From: JAUWKC01 sp035527845 | GTDB lineage: Bacteria; Planctomycetota; Phycisphaerae; Sedimentisphaerales; Anaerobacaceae | NCBI GenBank assembly: GCA_035527845.1 | Contig: DATKZT010000016.1 | Coordinates: 62,001-126,000 of the forward strand | DNA: 64,000 nucleotides | Reading direction: 5' to 3' | Shown here: one piece after another, positions 1-7,964 of the stretch | How positions within the stretch are numbered: the stretch's first letter is position 1 | Layout: each line of letters opens with the position of its first letter | Program-made: the position numbers and the translations under genes | The notes under the pieces: generated by a model | Seen by the model: only the letters and a program-made list of their open reading frames with translations | What the model was told of the DNA's origin: nothing | The model's database searches: none

Positions 1-351
1 GATGAGCGTGAACCCCGACCGCCCGGCCCTGGCCGCCGCTTCAGATAACCCCCGATGTGAGCGAGATGTTCTGTTCATTAGCACCCCCCGTATATTAACC
101 GCCCGCCCCGCCCTTTGCAAGCCAAAAAACTCCAAACCCACCCCGCTCCCGTTTAGCCGTCGCCGCTTCGGCGACGCCCTTCTAATTCCCACCTTGCCCG
201 CCGCTTGCCCGCCGGGATGCTTGTCCGCCGTAGGCGGATTTGGCGGACTGCCGGGGGTTGTATTTAGCCCGGTTCTCCGGGCCGCGGTGCAATCGCGAGG
301 AATGCTCCATTCAACCCGGCCGCCGCCGCCGGGCGTCCTCACCTGATGCCC
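1..351. repeat. Non-coding, repeat-bearing left edge
   Basis: No convincing gene is visible here. The stretch is GC- and pyrimidine-rich, and the reading frames that cross it have no recognisable protein content. It contains a short palindrome at 224-238 (TCCGCC-GTA-GGCGGA) of the same kind that is clustered at 29355-29870, together with cgccgg-rich flanks. It looks like an intergenic repeat patch downstream of the minus-strand methyltransferase gene. Confidence 0.5.
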
Positions 352-1296
352 TCATTTCGACACAATCCCGCATCCTTCCTTCCAGTGCTTCCTATAAACA
401 CTCTCGCCCAGCCCATTAAAACGAAAAGCAGAACCTATAACATACACCTTTTCGATTTCAATGCTGACCCATTTTCGTCCCAGCCTCTCCGCAACCGCGC
501 CCACAACATTGCTTCCTGCAAACGGGTCTAACACCGTATCCCCCGGCCTCGTAAGAAAGTTGATAAAGAACTCAGGAACGGCCTCAACAAAGCGCGCTGG
601 ATGAACTTCCAGATCACGCTTCCTACAAGCCCTCATGTAAGGGTCGCTGCTTTTTGTGTTCGCAGCGATAATCAGATTAGGCGGAATTGCCCCTTTCTGA
701 CGCTTCCCCCACTTCTTGGAAACAACGTGTCCCGACGGTCTCGGCCCATCGTTATAACCCTTTGCGAGCAAATGCTCCATGCTCTTCGTGTAAGGCTTCA
801 AGACCCGCCTGTTCGAAGCCTTGGGCCTTGCTGACTTCGCAACCCACCATATGGGGTTTACCGCATCCTTAACTCTTACCCTGTCTATCGTTACCCACTG
901 GGCAGGGGCGGGCATGCGCGCCGGATTATACCAGTAAAACTCCTGAGCCAAATGGAACGGTCCACTTGAATCACACAGTCGCAACAGAAGTTCGAAATGA
1001 TACAAAGTGCGTGTCGGTTTCCCCTTATTCCACGAACCCCCTATGTCCAATACAAAGCTCCCCCTTCTCTTTATTACTCGCGCGATTTCCTGCGCGTAGG
1101 GCCAAAACCAGTCACAGTACTCTTCGGCCGAGACGTTCCCATAGGATTTTTTTCGGCGCAATGCGAACGGAGGAGAAGTTACGATGAGGTCAATTCAGCC
1201 ACGCGGAATAGCCTTTAGCACGTCGAGACAGTTGGCGCAGTAGGGTTCGCCCTGTGAAGTTGTGTAATAAGGCAACTCTGCAATTCTCGCTGTCAC
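352..1296 (-). pseudogene. DNA methyltransferase (beta-class, N4C/N6A type) interrupted by an in-frame TGA
   Basis: The intact part (1161 down to 352) gives 269 residues ending with a SAM-binding motif I, DPFAGSNVVG, followed by a typical V-x-I-E stretch, placed C-terminally as in beta-class enzymes. Reading the same frame upstream recovers the catalytic motif IV, TSPPF, and before it a plausible N-terminus beginning with GTG at 1296. The two parts are separated only by a TGA codon at 1195-1197, so this is a nonsense change, not a frameshift. The restored protein would be about 314 residues, a normal size for a solitary or type II methyltransferase. SPP[YF] motifs suggest N4-cytosine methylation, but N6-adenine cannot be excluded. 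It is the last gene of a four-gene minus-strand group. Without readthrough or re-initiation the catalytic motif is not translated, so the gene is probably inactive unless the stop is a sequencing error. Confidence 0.75.
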
Positions 1297-1312
1297 AGAA
1301 GGCGCTCGATTA

Positions 1313-2005
1313 TCAGAACTTTCTCTCGTCATGTCTTTTCGTGATCACTTCCAGCTCATCCCCGAACTTTCTCTGGAGCAATTCATGAAACTCCCGTAAG
1401 GAACGCAGATCATCTCCAGTGTAAGCGTTTGCACCATGTGCCGCAGTCGCTCCGTCGCGCCCCCCCAACGTATCCAGCCCCATCCTCAAGATGGTCTCGA
1501 TGTCAGCGAATCGGCTCCACATCTCTTTGGCCCTGCTGCGCGGACTAATGCCCCAAAAGCCGCACGCGTCAAAAAAAGACACGTCCTCCATATCACCTTC
1601 GCGCAACTTTTGCGCTGCCTTTGACTCAAACAGCCGCCTTATCTGTTCGACGTGCTCTCTGCCCAGCACCCACTTCTTAGCAGAGCCAGTTGAATCCGTC
1701 TTTCCCGCTCTTGAGCCGCGCACACGACCAGCTTCCGTAAGTTTATACATCTTGTTTCCAACTTTTTCCAGCAAACCCTGTTTTCTCAGCGGCTTGCTGC
1801 CCATAATCTCTGCGTAGACCCGATTCGAATTAGGGAACAACGGCTTCCCCTGCTCGTCCAAATACCCTTGCAGCCCAAAGGTCTCGGGGAACCTCTCCCA
1901 CGCGGCTACTACCAAGTCTTCTGCAGAAAACCGCTTTTTGCCACACCTATGGATTTCACAGGCTACAATCAGAAGCTTGTCTCCAGCCGTCAGCCCTTTT
2001 GCCAC
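1313..2005 (-). CDS. Uncharacterised protein with winged-helix-like middle segment
   Basis: A 230-residue soluble protein with no signal peptide. I do not recognise the family. Residues about 60-95 (KPLRKQGLLEKV...KMYKLTEAGR) look like the recognition helix and wing of a winged-helix DNA-binding domain; the C-terminal half is predicted helical and charged. The start is GTG, fixed by an in-frame TAG two codons upstream; GAGGGG lies six bases before it and can serve as ribosome binding site. It sits between a PLD-family nuclease gene and the methyltransferase, 16 bases from the latter's likely GTG start, so it may be the specificity or regulatory partner of a modification/restriction group. That role is inference from position only. 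Confidence 0.6.
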   Translation of the reverse strand: MAKGLTAGDKLLIVACEIHRCGKKRFSAEDLVVAAWERFPETFGLQGYLDEQGKPLFPNSNRVYAEIMGSKPLRKQGLLEKVGNKMYKLTEAGRVRGSRAGKTDSTGSAKKWVLGREHVEQIRRLFESKAAQKLREGDMEDVSFFDACGFWGISPRSRAKEMWSRFADIETILRMGLDTLGGRDGATAAHGANAYTGDDLRSLREFHELLQRKFGDELEVITKRHDERKF

Positions 2006-2186
2006 CTCCTACCCCTCGACACAAACATCGTCATGTAATCACCTCTCGGCACTCCTGCCAATATGGGCTGCTGCTCAACTATCGGTGCGTCAGCTTCTCC
2101 AACCAAGGCTTCCAGTTACCAAAAACCGCTAATACCGTCCCTTAACGAAGAATTCCACCACTTCTCTGCGGGCCATTCTGAACCCC

Positions 2187-3062
2187 CTATTTCTCGCGAA
2201 GATACCACACCCCGTCCCTCAACTCGATTAGCCCTTCCTTCTTAAGGTGCTGCTGCGCAGTTCGAACCCCGTGCTTCCACTTTTTCCCAAAATGCTTTCC
2301 ATCAATAACACGGTCCACGGTGTCATCGCACAGGTCGGGGTGAATTCTCTGAACCAGCGGATGAAGGTCTTGGGTAGACATAGGTCGCCGCCCAAGAAGA
2401 TAGAGAATTGCCTCACCGAAAATCGCGTGGGGCGCTCGCCCCGCTACTCTTGCTCTCACAATCTCATCGTCAAATCGTTGCATACGCCTCCGAAACTCTG
2501 CTCGGAGACGCGACTTCATAGTCCTCTCCGCCTTAGCTCGCATCTCCCTCAGCTCCAGCGAAACACTCAACAAGAACTTCAGCTTCTCCACATCGATCTT
2601 GGTACCCAGGTCTGAATATGCCTCCACGTCTGCGCGGATCCTGCGCACTATGCCTCTGTTATCGAATCTCACGCCGTACTCGTAATTTCTCGATAGCCCG
2701 CTCGCGGTCATATTCCCAGACGTTACGATCGCAACCTCGATGTCCGCAATATATACCTTTGCGTGGATACTCGGAAGAAATATAACCTCCGTCCTGGGAA
2801 AACTCGCCGCAAGCTCGTGAATCGCTCCCACATCCGTGGACCCACTCAGAAGATTATCCCGCGACAGGTCCGTCACAACCAACACCGCAAGTTTTCTCTG
2901 TAACTTCTCGACCGACTTTTCCGAAATGATCCTGCGGCAGGGCTCCATCCCGATGTACGGTGATGCGATAACCAGACTCTCTTGCGCCGTGCGTATCACG
3001 TCGCCAAAGTCCTCGTCCCAAGGCGACTGCAAGAGCTTCAGAAAACTCGGTACTAACTTCAT
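2187..3062 (-). CDS. Phospholipase D-like (single HKD) nuclease-type protein
   Basis: A 291-residue protein. Residues 100-117 carry one HKD signature: H100-x-K102, then D about five residues on, then S115-G-N117. A single HKD motif is the pattern of PLD-family nucleases that dimerise to build the active site (Nuc, BfiI and restriction-associated PLD proteins). Residues about 29-40 (VIASPYIGM) are the typical first strand of the fold. The C-terminal 80 residues look like a winged-helix module (AQQHLKKEGLIELRDGVWYL). ATG start with a GGGGG run six bases upstream. Neighbours are a GHKL ATPase fragment 10 bases upstream and a methyltransferase downstream, which favours a DNA-directed defence or restriction role over lipid hydrolysis. 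It resembles the DrmC component of DISARM in class only; no DISARM helicase or DUF1998 gene is present in the window. Confidence 0.75.
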   Translation of the reverse strand: MKLVPSFLKLLQSPWDEDFGDVIRTAQESLVIASPYIGMEPCRRIISEKSVEKLQRKLAVLVVTDLSRDNLLSGSTDVGAIHELAASFPRTEVIFLPSIHAKVYIADIEVAIVTSGNMTASGLSRNYEYGVRFDNRGIVRRIRADVEAYSDLGTKIDVEKLKFLLSVSLELREMRAKAERTMKSRLRAEFRRRMQRFDDEIVRARVAGRAPHAIFGEAILYLLGRRPMSTQDLHPLVQRIHPDLCDDTVDRVIDGKHFGKKWKHGVRTAQQHLKKEGLIELRDGVWYLREK

Positions 3063-3072
3063 GCCAAACCCC

Positions 3073-3420
3073 CTACTTTACCATTCCCACAAGTTCACAA
3101 CCATGCATGCGCCGCGAAACCCGGGTCGCCGCGTCGGGGTCTGCCCAATGTCTGAAATCCCGCTCAATTTGCTCGCTCGTCATTCCCACGAAGTCAAGGC
3201 ACCCAATCTTAGCCGGTGAACTTCTCTTCGCGTGCGAAAAGACTAACACGATGACACGTTCCTCCGGCCTCCGCCCTTCTCGCAAGTACGCGGCAGCTGC
3301 ATTCTTTACCAATTCTGGTAGACCCTTCTCATGCGACAAGAACGGCCGACACATATGCCTAATTGCTCCAATTCTGTGAATTGCAATTTCTTCGTCCGGT
3401 GTGTACTGGAAATCACTCAT
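3073..3420 (-). pseudogene. N-terminal fragment of a GHKL (Bergerat-fold) ATPase
   Basis: The 115-residue product begins like a GHKL ATPase: ELVKN-AAAAY at 36-45 fits the N box with the Mg-binding Asn at 40, and CLDFVGM at 74-80 fits the G1 box (D-x-G-x-G, degenerate). It stops about 30 residues later, before the G2 box and lid that every functional member needs. Another reading frame over the last 40 bases contains a GNGK-like peptide, which suggests a frameshift followed by loss of the 3' part. The PLD gene starts only 10 bases after the stop, so the missing C-terminus is not elsewhere nearby. The start is ATG with a GGAGA ribosome binding site. The ATPase assignment is my motif reading. 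A genuine short protein is possible but less likely. Confidence 0.5.
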
Positions 3421-4128
3421 GCTATCTTCTCCCTTCTCTCACCTTAGTGCTCATAACCTTGCCCGCTCGTCCCCAAACCTTGTGCCTCCCATCTCGCCTC
3501 TCGCCATTCGCTCCTTGCGATTCACAAATCACGAATCACCATTCACTAAATAACTGGCGTTTCTCGCCGGTTTGATGTTGATTAAAAAATCCCAATTCCC
3601 CCAATTTTCCCGCAAATCTCTCTTTTCCGCCACAATAATCATTTATCCTTCATCAATAATCATTTAGTAGCTCCTGCCTGTCAATATAAATCCCGTTTAC
3701 CCCGTTAGAAATAAGCCGCCACCTGGCCGGTTAGGGTACGGCGACCCTGTCTCACGAGGGATTTCTAACCGGGGCCCATCCGCTCCCCTTGCTCCCCATC
3801 CACAAACCGCCAACCACGAACAAATTTCCCTTTACTTCCAACCCAAAATCGGGTATAATCCCCCCAAAATTGAATAGCGTGGAATACCCAATCCTGAATG
3901 CGGAGCCAAGCGTGAAATCAGCCAACCCAGCCCGAATCCCTGCATATCGTAGGCAGGGAACCAGTCATCTGCCCCCTGGCAACCGGCAACTGCCAACTGG
4001 CAAACCCGCCAACCTTGCCGCCCCCAGTCAAACCGCCCATCCCGCCAAAAACGGGTCACAAGTCACGAGTCACGAACCACGATCCACCCGCCCCTTACAA
4101 ATCAATATTTACCGTTTACCATTCAACC
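3421..4128. repeat. Intergenic low-complexity and hairpin region
   Basis: No gene is supported. The region is pyrimidine-rich with short degenerate tandem words of the form TCACGAATCACC (3520-3545 and 4057-4085). A long imperfect inverted repeat spans 3701-3773: CCCGTTAGAAAT at 3701-3712 faces ATTTCTAACCGGG at 3761-3773, with an inner CCGGTTAG arm at 3727-3734. This is consistent with a miniature palindromic element or a structured transcript end. The long plus-strand frame that crosses into the moeA gene has no coding character. Confidence 0.5.
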
Positions 4129-4345
4129 TTTTCGTGCAAAACAAACCCAATTTCCAAAATGCCTAAAATAAGCGCAAACCCAGTCCCCACAAACGTTTAC
4201 GGAAATCAAGGCCCTTCGGTGGCACCCAAAAGCAAACCCAATCAAACCCAAAACAAACCCAATTTTTCGCTCGTCAGCGGCCCCCAAAGCCAAAACGAAC
4301 CCAAACAAACCCAATCTATAGTGAGCCTGTCGAACCTGTTTATCG
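4129..4345 (+). repeat. Dispersed AAACCCAA-rich repeat, copy 1
   Basis: About 200 bases that begin with TTTTCGTGCAAAACAAA and are filled with the word CAAACCCAA, followed by a TTTTTCGCTC block and a CCCAAAGCCAAAAC block. The same succession of blocks occurs on the opposite strand at about 24965-25190, so the two form a diverged inverted pair about 20.8 kb apart. The frames through it give low-complexity peptides of N, K, P, Q and T, which are not believable proteins. The repeat abuts the 3' end of moeA. Confidence 0.7.
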
Positions 4346-4359
4346 CGGCCCAGAGTCGA

Positions 4360-5535
4360 TTAGATGTGTCTGACGGCAGCGATGGAATCCTGTTTGATTT
4401 GTCTGACGCCGGCAGGTATGCAAAGCAGGCCGTCGGCGTCACACAATGCGTTAATATGGGCAGAGCCGTGGTACTCAATCCGCTCGGCCCTGCCGTCCTC
4501 CGTGAAGACGACCGGCAGCCAGGAATCGCGCTGTGCGCTCTTTCTCGTTATGGTCTTAGCGAGTTTGCAGTGGCTGACAGGAGGCTTGAAGTCGTGTCCC
4601 ATCATCTTGTAGAGAAACGGTTTTACCAGCAGCTCGCACATAACAAAGCCCGACACCGGGTTGCCCGGCAGAGCGAAACAGAAGGCATTGTCACGGATGC
4701 CGAAAGCCATTGGTCGGCCGGGCTCAGCCGCCACCTTCTCGAACAAAACACTCACGCCGGCCTTTTTCAGCACTGTTTTCACAAGGTCGTATTCGCCTGC
4801 CGAGACGCCTCCACTGAAAAGAACCACGTCATTTTCCTCGCATGCCCGTTTCAGGAAGCTCTCAATTGCCTCTGTATTGTCCGCGGCGGCCCCATAGTTC
4901 TTCGCCGGTGCGCCCATTTGCTCGACTTGCGCGGCAAGCTGGTAACTGTTGCTGTTTCTTATCTGCGACGCGCCGGGTTTGGCTGTCGGCTCGACCAGCT
5001 CGTCGCCGGTTGCAATGACGCCGACCCTCGGCGTTCTCGCTACCAACGGCGCCACACAACCTGCCGACGCCAGCACCGCAATATGTTGCGCCCTCAGCAG
5101 GGCGCCCTTGCGCAGAACAGTGTCGCCGGCCTTTGCATCTTCGCCGCGAACACAAATGTTGTCGGCCGTCTTTTCGCCGACGAAACGAATTTTACCCTCG
5201 CCGGACATCTGCACATACTCTTTCATAATCACGCAGTCAGCGCCGTCCGGCACAACCGCGCCGGTCATAATCCTGGCACACAGGTTGGGGCCAATGGTCT
5301 TTTCGGCAGGCCTGCCCGCCGGAATCGTCTCAATCACGATAAGCTCATTGGCCAAGTCCTGCCTGCGGCACGCGAAGCCATCCATAACCGCCTTGTCAAA
5401 AGGCGGTATATCAATATCAGACCTGACGTCCTCAGCCAGGACGCGATTCAAAGCGTGCGCGATATCGACCTGCTCTGTTCCCAGTTCACGAGCGGAATCC
5501 AAAACAATTCTAAGGGCCTGCTCAAAGGTCAGCAT
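4360..5535 (-). CDS. moeA: Molybdopterin molybdenumtransferase MoeA
   Basis: A 391-residue protein, the normal length for MoeA, which inserts molybdate into adenylylated molybdopterin to form Mo-molybdopterin in the cytoplasm. Visible family signatures are PPFDKAVMDGFA near residues 44-55, the MTGAVVPDGAD loop near 91-101, GDELV in the MoCF-like domain, the FSGGVSAGEYD loop, and ALPGNPVS near 290. The last about 70 residues form the usual MoeA C-terminal beta domain. ATG start at 5535 overlaps the end of the mobA-type gene by seven bases, indicating translational coupling. It closes a run of molybdenum-cofactor and formate dehydrogenase genes, and so probably supplies cofactor to that enzyme. 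Confidence 0.95.
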   Translation of the reverse strand: MLTFEQALRIVLDSARELGTEQVDIAHALNRVLAEDVRSDIDIPPFDKAVMDGFACRRQDLANELIVIETIPAGRPAEKTIGPNLCARIMTGAVVPDGADCVIMKEYVQMSGEGKIRFVGEKTADNICVRGEDAKAGDTVLRKGALLRAQHIAVLASAGCVAPLVARTPRVGVIATGDELVEPTAKPGASQIRNSNSYQLAAQVEQMGAPAKNYGAAADNTEAIESFLKRACEENDVVLFSGGVSAGEYDLVKTVLKKAGVSVLFEKVAAEPGRPMAFGIRDNAFCFALPGNPVSGFVMCELLVKPFLYKMMGHDFKPPVSHCKLAKTITRKSAQRDSWLPVVFTEDGRAERIEYHGSAHINALCDADGLLCIPAGVRQIKQDSIAAVRHI

Positions 5536-6659
5536 CCGTTATGTCTCTCAAGGAATTGCCTGTAATCGCTCATTGTGTTTATGTTCTTAGGCTGCTCATC
5601 GGCGGCAAGGTCAAGATACTTGACATCGCAGGCGCTGAGCCCATCCATCACGCGGGTTTTTCCCGACGACAAGGCTTGCTCCATAGCACCGAGCACGCTC
5701 TTTTTGTAAACAGCAAAGAGCGGCTCATATTGGGACCCGCCTGTCCTCGGCACAACCGCATCGTGGTCGCGGCGCCGGCGCAGCATCCGCCTGACCAGTC
5801 CCACATCGAACTCAGGTATGTCGCATGCTATGACAAAATTGACGTCACTGGCCGAAGCCGCCAGCACCGAGGCGATGCCCATAAGTGGTCCGCGACCGGC
5901 AATTCTATCCGGCACAACCGGTACGCCGAGAAAAGCATACATAGACGGATCGCCGGCGCTGACGATAATCTGGTCAAAGTGTGGAGTCAGCCTGTCGCAG
6001 ATGTACTTAATCATGGGCCGGCCGTTGACCGGCAGCATACTCTTGTCTTGTCCCATTCGAGTGCTGTCGCCGCCGGCCATAATTATCGCCGTCGCGTCCG
6101 CCCGCATCGCCCATTTTCCGTCGACCAGTGTCACGCGGTCGAGGTCCAAATCAAAATCGCCGGCTCGTGCGGTGACAGCCTTGTCTGCAAACTCAGCCAC
6201 CTCGCCGGCCGATTTCTTCCACGGCCGCCCGCCGCCACTTGTCACCATCAAAAACAGCCCCGGCTCCACCACCTTCCGGAGCGAATTCGACTCACAAATC
6301 AGTGTGGCATCCGGCCCAGCCACGTCAAGCAACGATGCCAGCCCATCGTCCAGATGTGCCCTGATAACCCGCAGCCAGAAAACTCGGCGGGCGCCGGCGG
6401 CGAGAAGTCTGGCCGTATCTTTACCCCCGGTGTGGTCGGTCTCCTCAGTGATGAGAAAGTCTCCGTCGATAGAAGAGCACACGCCGCAGCCGGCACCGCC
6501 CCGGGGACACTGGCCGTCTTTGGCCTGTATCGTAGTGACCTTTATTCCAATAAGCGGATTGCTTTTGCAGAACCTGCGAATGATAGCGCAGGCCAGCTCG
6601 GTCTTACCTACGTTCGCTCCTGCCGAGCCAATCATCAACATCCTCTCAAGTCTTATCAT
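5529..6659 (-). CDS. mobA: P-loop GTPase-like domain fused to MobA (Mo-cofactor guanylyltransferase)
   Basis: A 376-residue two-domain protein. Residues 1 to about 175 form a P-loop NTPase with GSAGANVGKT at 11-20 and a Cys cluster (CPRGGAGCGVC) near 50-60, recalling MobB-type proteins. The C-terminal half begins near 190 with AIIMAGGDSTRMGQDK, the nucleotide-binding signature of MobA, which attaches GMP to Mo-molybdopterin to make the dinucleotide cofactor used by formate dehydrogenases of the DMSO-reductase family. I chose ATG at 6659 because GAGG stands about six bases upstream; a TTG five codons earlier is possible. It overlaps the THEP1-like gene by 14 bases and moeA by 7, so the three are coupled. 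The Cys cluster in the N-terminal half is not part of classical MobB as I know it, and could bind a metal. Confidence 0.88.
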   Translation of the reverse strand: MIRLERMLMIGSAGANVGKTELACAIIRRFCKSNPLIGIKVTTIQAKDGQCPRGGAGCGVCSSIDGDFLITEETDHTGGKDTARLLAAGARRVFWLRVIRAHLDDGLASLLDVAGPDATLICESNSLRKVVEPGLFLMVTSGGGRPWKKSAGEVAEFADKAVTARAGDFDLDLDRVTLVDGKWAMRADATAIIMAGGDSTRMGQDKSMLPVNGRPMIKYICDRLTPHFDQIIVSAGDPSMYAFLGVPVVPDRIAGRGPLMGIASVLAASASDVNFVIACDIPEFDVGLVRRMLRRRRDHDAVVPRTGGSQYEPLFAVYKKSVLGAMEQALSSGKTRVMDGLSACDVKYLDLAADEQPKNINTMSDYRQFLERHNGC

Positions 6660-7224
6660 TTTGCCGCCTCGCAAATCTCCGCTGCCTCAGCATATCGATT
6701 ACGCGCTCGATGGAGTCGTTTCCAGCCGCAGCAATCTTCCGGCCCCCGTACTCTCCGTACAAGCGTTCAACTTCCTGCACCAATCCCTCCCGGACGACCA
6801 GCAGGACAACGGTATCGGTTTGGGCCAACAACAGGTCCACATCCTCTCGCCAGCCCTCGCCTTTCAATTCCATCGGCCCGAACTCATCAACAATAACCAA
6901 ATCCGCCGACCGAACCGTCGAGACGTCGAGCGCCGCCTTGCCAAGTTTGCGCCCCTGTTCGGTAAATCTGAATCCCCCACCCTCGGCCGTTTCCTTTCGA
7001 TGACTGGCCGGGGATACTTGTTCTCCCGTTCGCAGGTCTACCGCATCAAATCCGACCAGCCTATTACACTCGTACGCAGCCGGCGCCAGCAAGCCTGCAA
7101 CACGAAAGCCCTCATCTCGCGCCCTCACGGCAAGCTCGCCGGCGGCTGTGGTCTTGCCGCTGTGCTTCGGGCCCGCCCAGAAAATTAGCCTGTTTTCTTT
7201 TGATGATTCTCGTGTTGACACCAA
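6646..7224 (-). CDS. THEP1-like nucleoside-triphosphatase
   Basis: A 192-residue P-loop protein. GPKHSGKT at 18-25 is the Walker A motif, and VIVDEFGPMEL near 113 is the Walker B segment typical of the NTPase-1 (THEP1) family, which hydrolyses NTPs and whose physiological role is unclear. The start is TTG at 7224 or GTG at 7221; a run of G lies upstream of either. It is the first of three overlapping genes ending in moeA, so a role in nucleotide or cofactor handling for molybdenum cofactor synthesis is plausible but inferred from context. Confidence 0.8.
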   Translation of the reverse strand: MVSTRESSKENRLIFWAGPKHSGKTTAAGELAVRARDEGFRVAGLLAPAAYECNRLVGFDAVDLRTGEQVSPASHRKETAEGGGFRFTEQGRKLGKAALDVSTVRSADLVIVDEFGPMELKGEGWREDVDLLLAQTDTVVLLVVREGLVQEVERLYGEYGGRKIAAAGNDSIERVIDMLRQRRFARRQNDKT

Positions 7225-7264
7225 TCAAGCCCCCGCAGCGGGCACACCGGCACCTGGCAGCGAC

Positions 7265-7885
7265 TCATGAAAGCAGGTACGCGGCCACGCCGAACACCCA
7301 CAGCCCCGCGGCGGCAAGTGACACGCCGGTCGGTGCCAGCCGCCAGCTCGGCGCAAAAAGCATCGAATGACTTTTCTTGAGCCGGTTGCCAATGCGATAC
7401 GCCAGCGGGACAAGCAATGCGCAAACCAGCGCCGCGATACTGCCGCTCACGAGCACGTGATTGAGCACCTTGACGGCTCCGGCCTGAGCCCAGTGCTCAT
7501 AACGAACAACGTAAGTCATCAGCAGGGCAAATGAAGCGTAGCTGGCGTAAACTGTTACTGCCGCGGCGAGCGCTCTGTTTCTTGCCTTTAGAACATTGAA
7601 TACGAGGTCATAGCAGATCCCGGTCAGAAGAATCCCGACAAGGTGACACGCGAAGAAAGGCTCGTTCAAAAACTTGTACAGCATCGCACAGGCCGCTATC
7701 GCGGTCGGTATGCCTTTGTGTGGAAAATATACCCCGGCGAAACTCAGGACGACAAGACCGCACACGGTCAGAACCACCGAGGCATGCGGCACGGCGGCTG
7801 CGTACAACGCACCGCCCAAAACCACTTCGCACAGCCCCCAAAGCCCGCTGAAAAACAGCACACCAAGCACAAACTCTTTTCTCAT
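7265..7885 (-). CDS. Polytopic membrane protein, about six TM segments
   Basis: A 206-residue, strongly hydrophobic protein with about six membrane segments separated by short loops, and no soluble domain. I start it at ATG 7885 because AGGAGA is placed seven bases before it; an earlier in-frame start would run into the 3' end of the dockerin gene and has no ribosome binding site. The overall shape resembles small substrate-binding membrane components such as ECF S-units, but I see no diagnostic motif. It lies between the dockerin protein gene and the molybdenum cofactor genes; a link with molybdate or cofactor precursor uptake would be guesswork. Confidence 0.65.
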   Translation of the reverse strand: MRKEFVLGVLFFSGLWGLCEVVLGGALYAAAVPHASVVLTVCGLVVLSFAGVYFPHKGIPTAIAACAMLYKFLNEPFFACHLVGILLTGICYDLVFNVLKARNRALAAAVTVYASYASFALLMTYVVRYEHWAQAGAVKVLNHVLVSGSIAALVCALLVPLAYRIGNRLKKSHSMLFAPSWRLAPTGVSLAAAGLWVFGVAAYLLS

Positions 7886-7964
7886 TCGTCCATCTCCTAA
7901 AACGTCTCTCGTCGTCAGCTTCATCAGCGAGGCTGTAACGCTTCGCCCTGCCTCTTCATTATTT

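Noticed and set aside
352..3420. DISARM or BREX system
   Set aside because: PLD and methyltransferase classes fit, but the DrmA helicase, DrmB/DUF1998, PglZ and other core genes are absent.
4015..5565. Long plus-strand frame of 516 codons
   Set aside because: It is the antisense shadow of moeA joined to the AAACCCAA repeat; composition is unlike a protein.
5541..7188. Plus-strand frames of about 450 codons opposite mobA and the THEP1-like gene
   Set aside because: Antisense shadows of well-recognised genes, with His/Arg/Pro- or Ser-rich nonsense composition.
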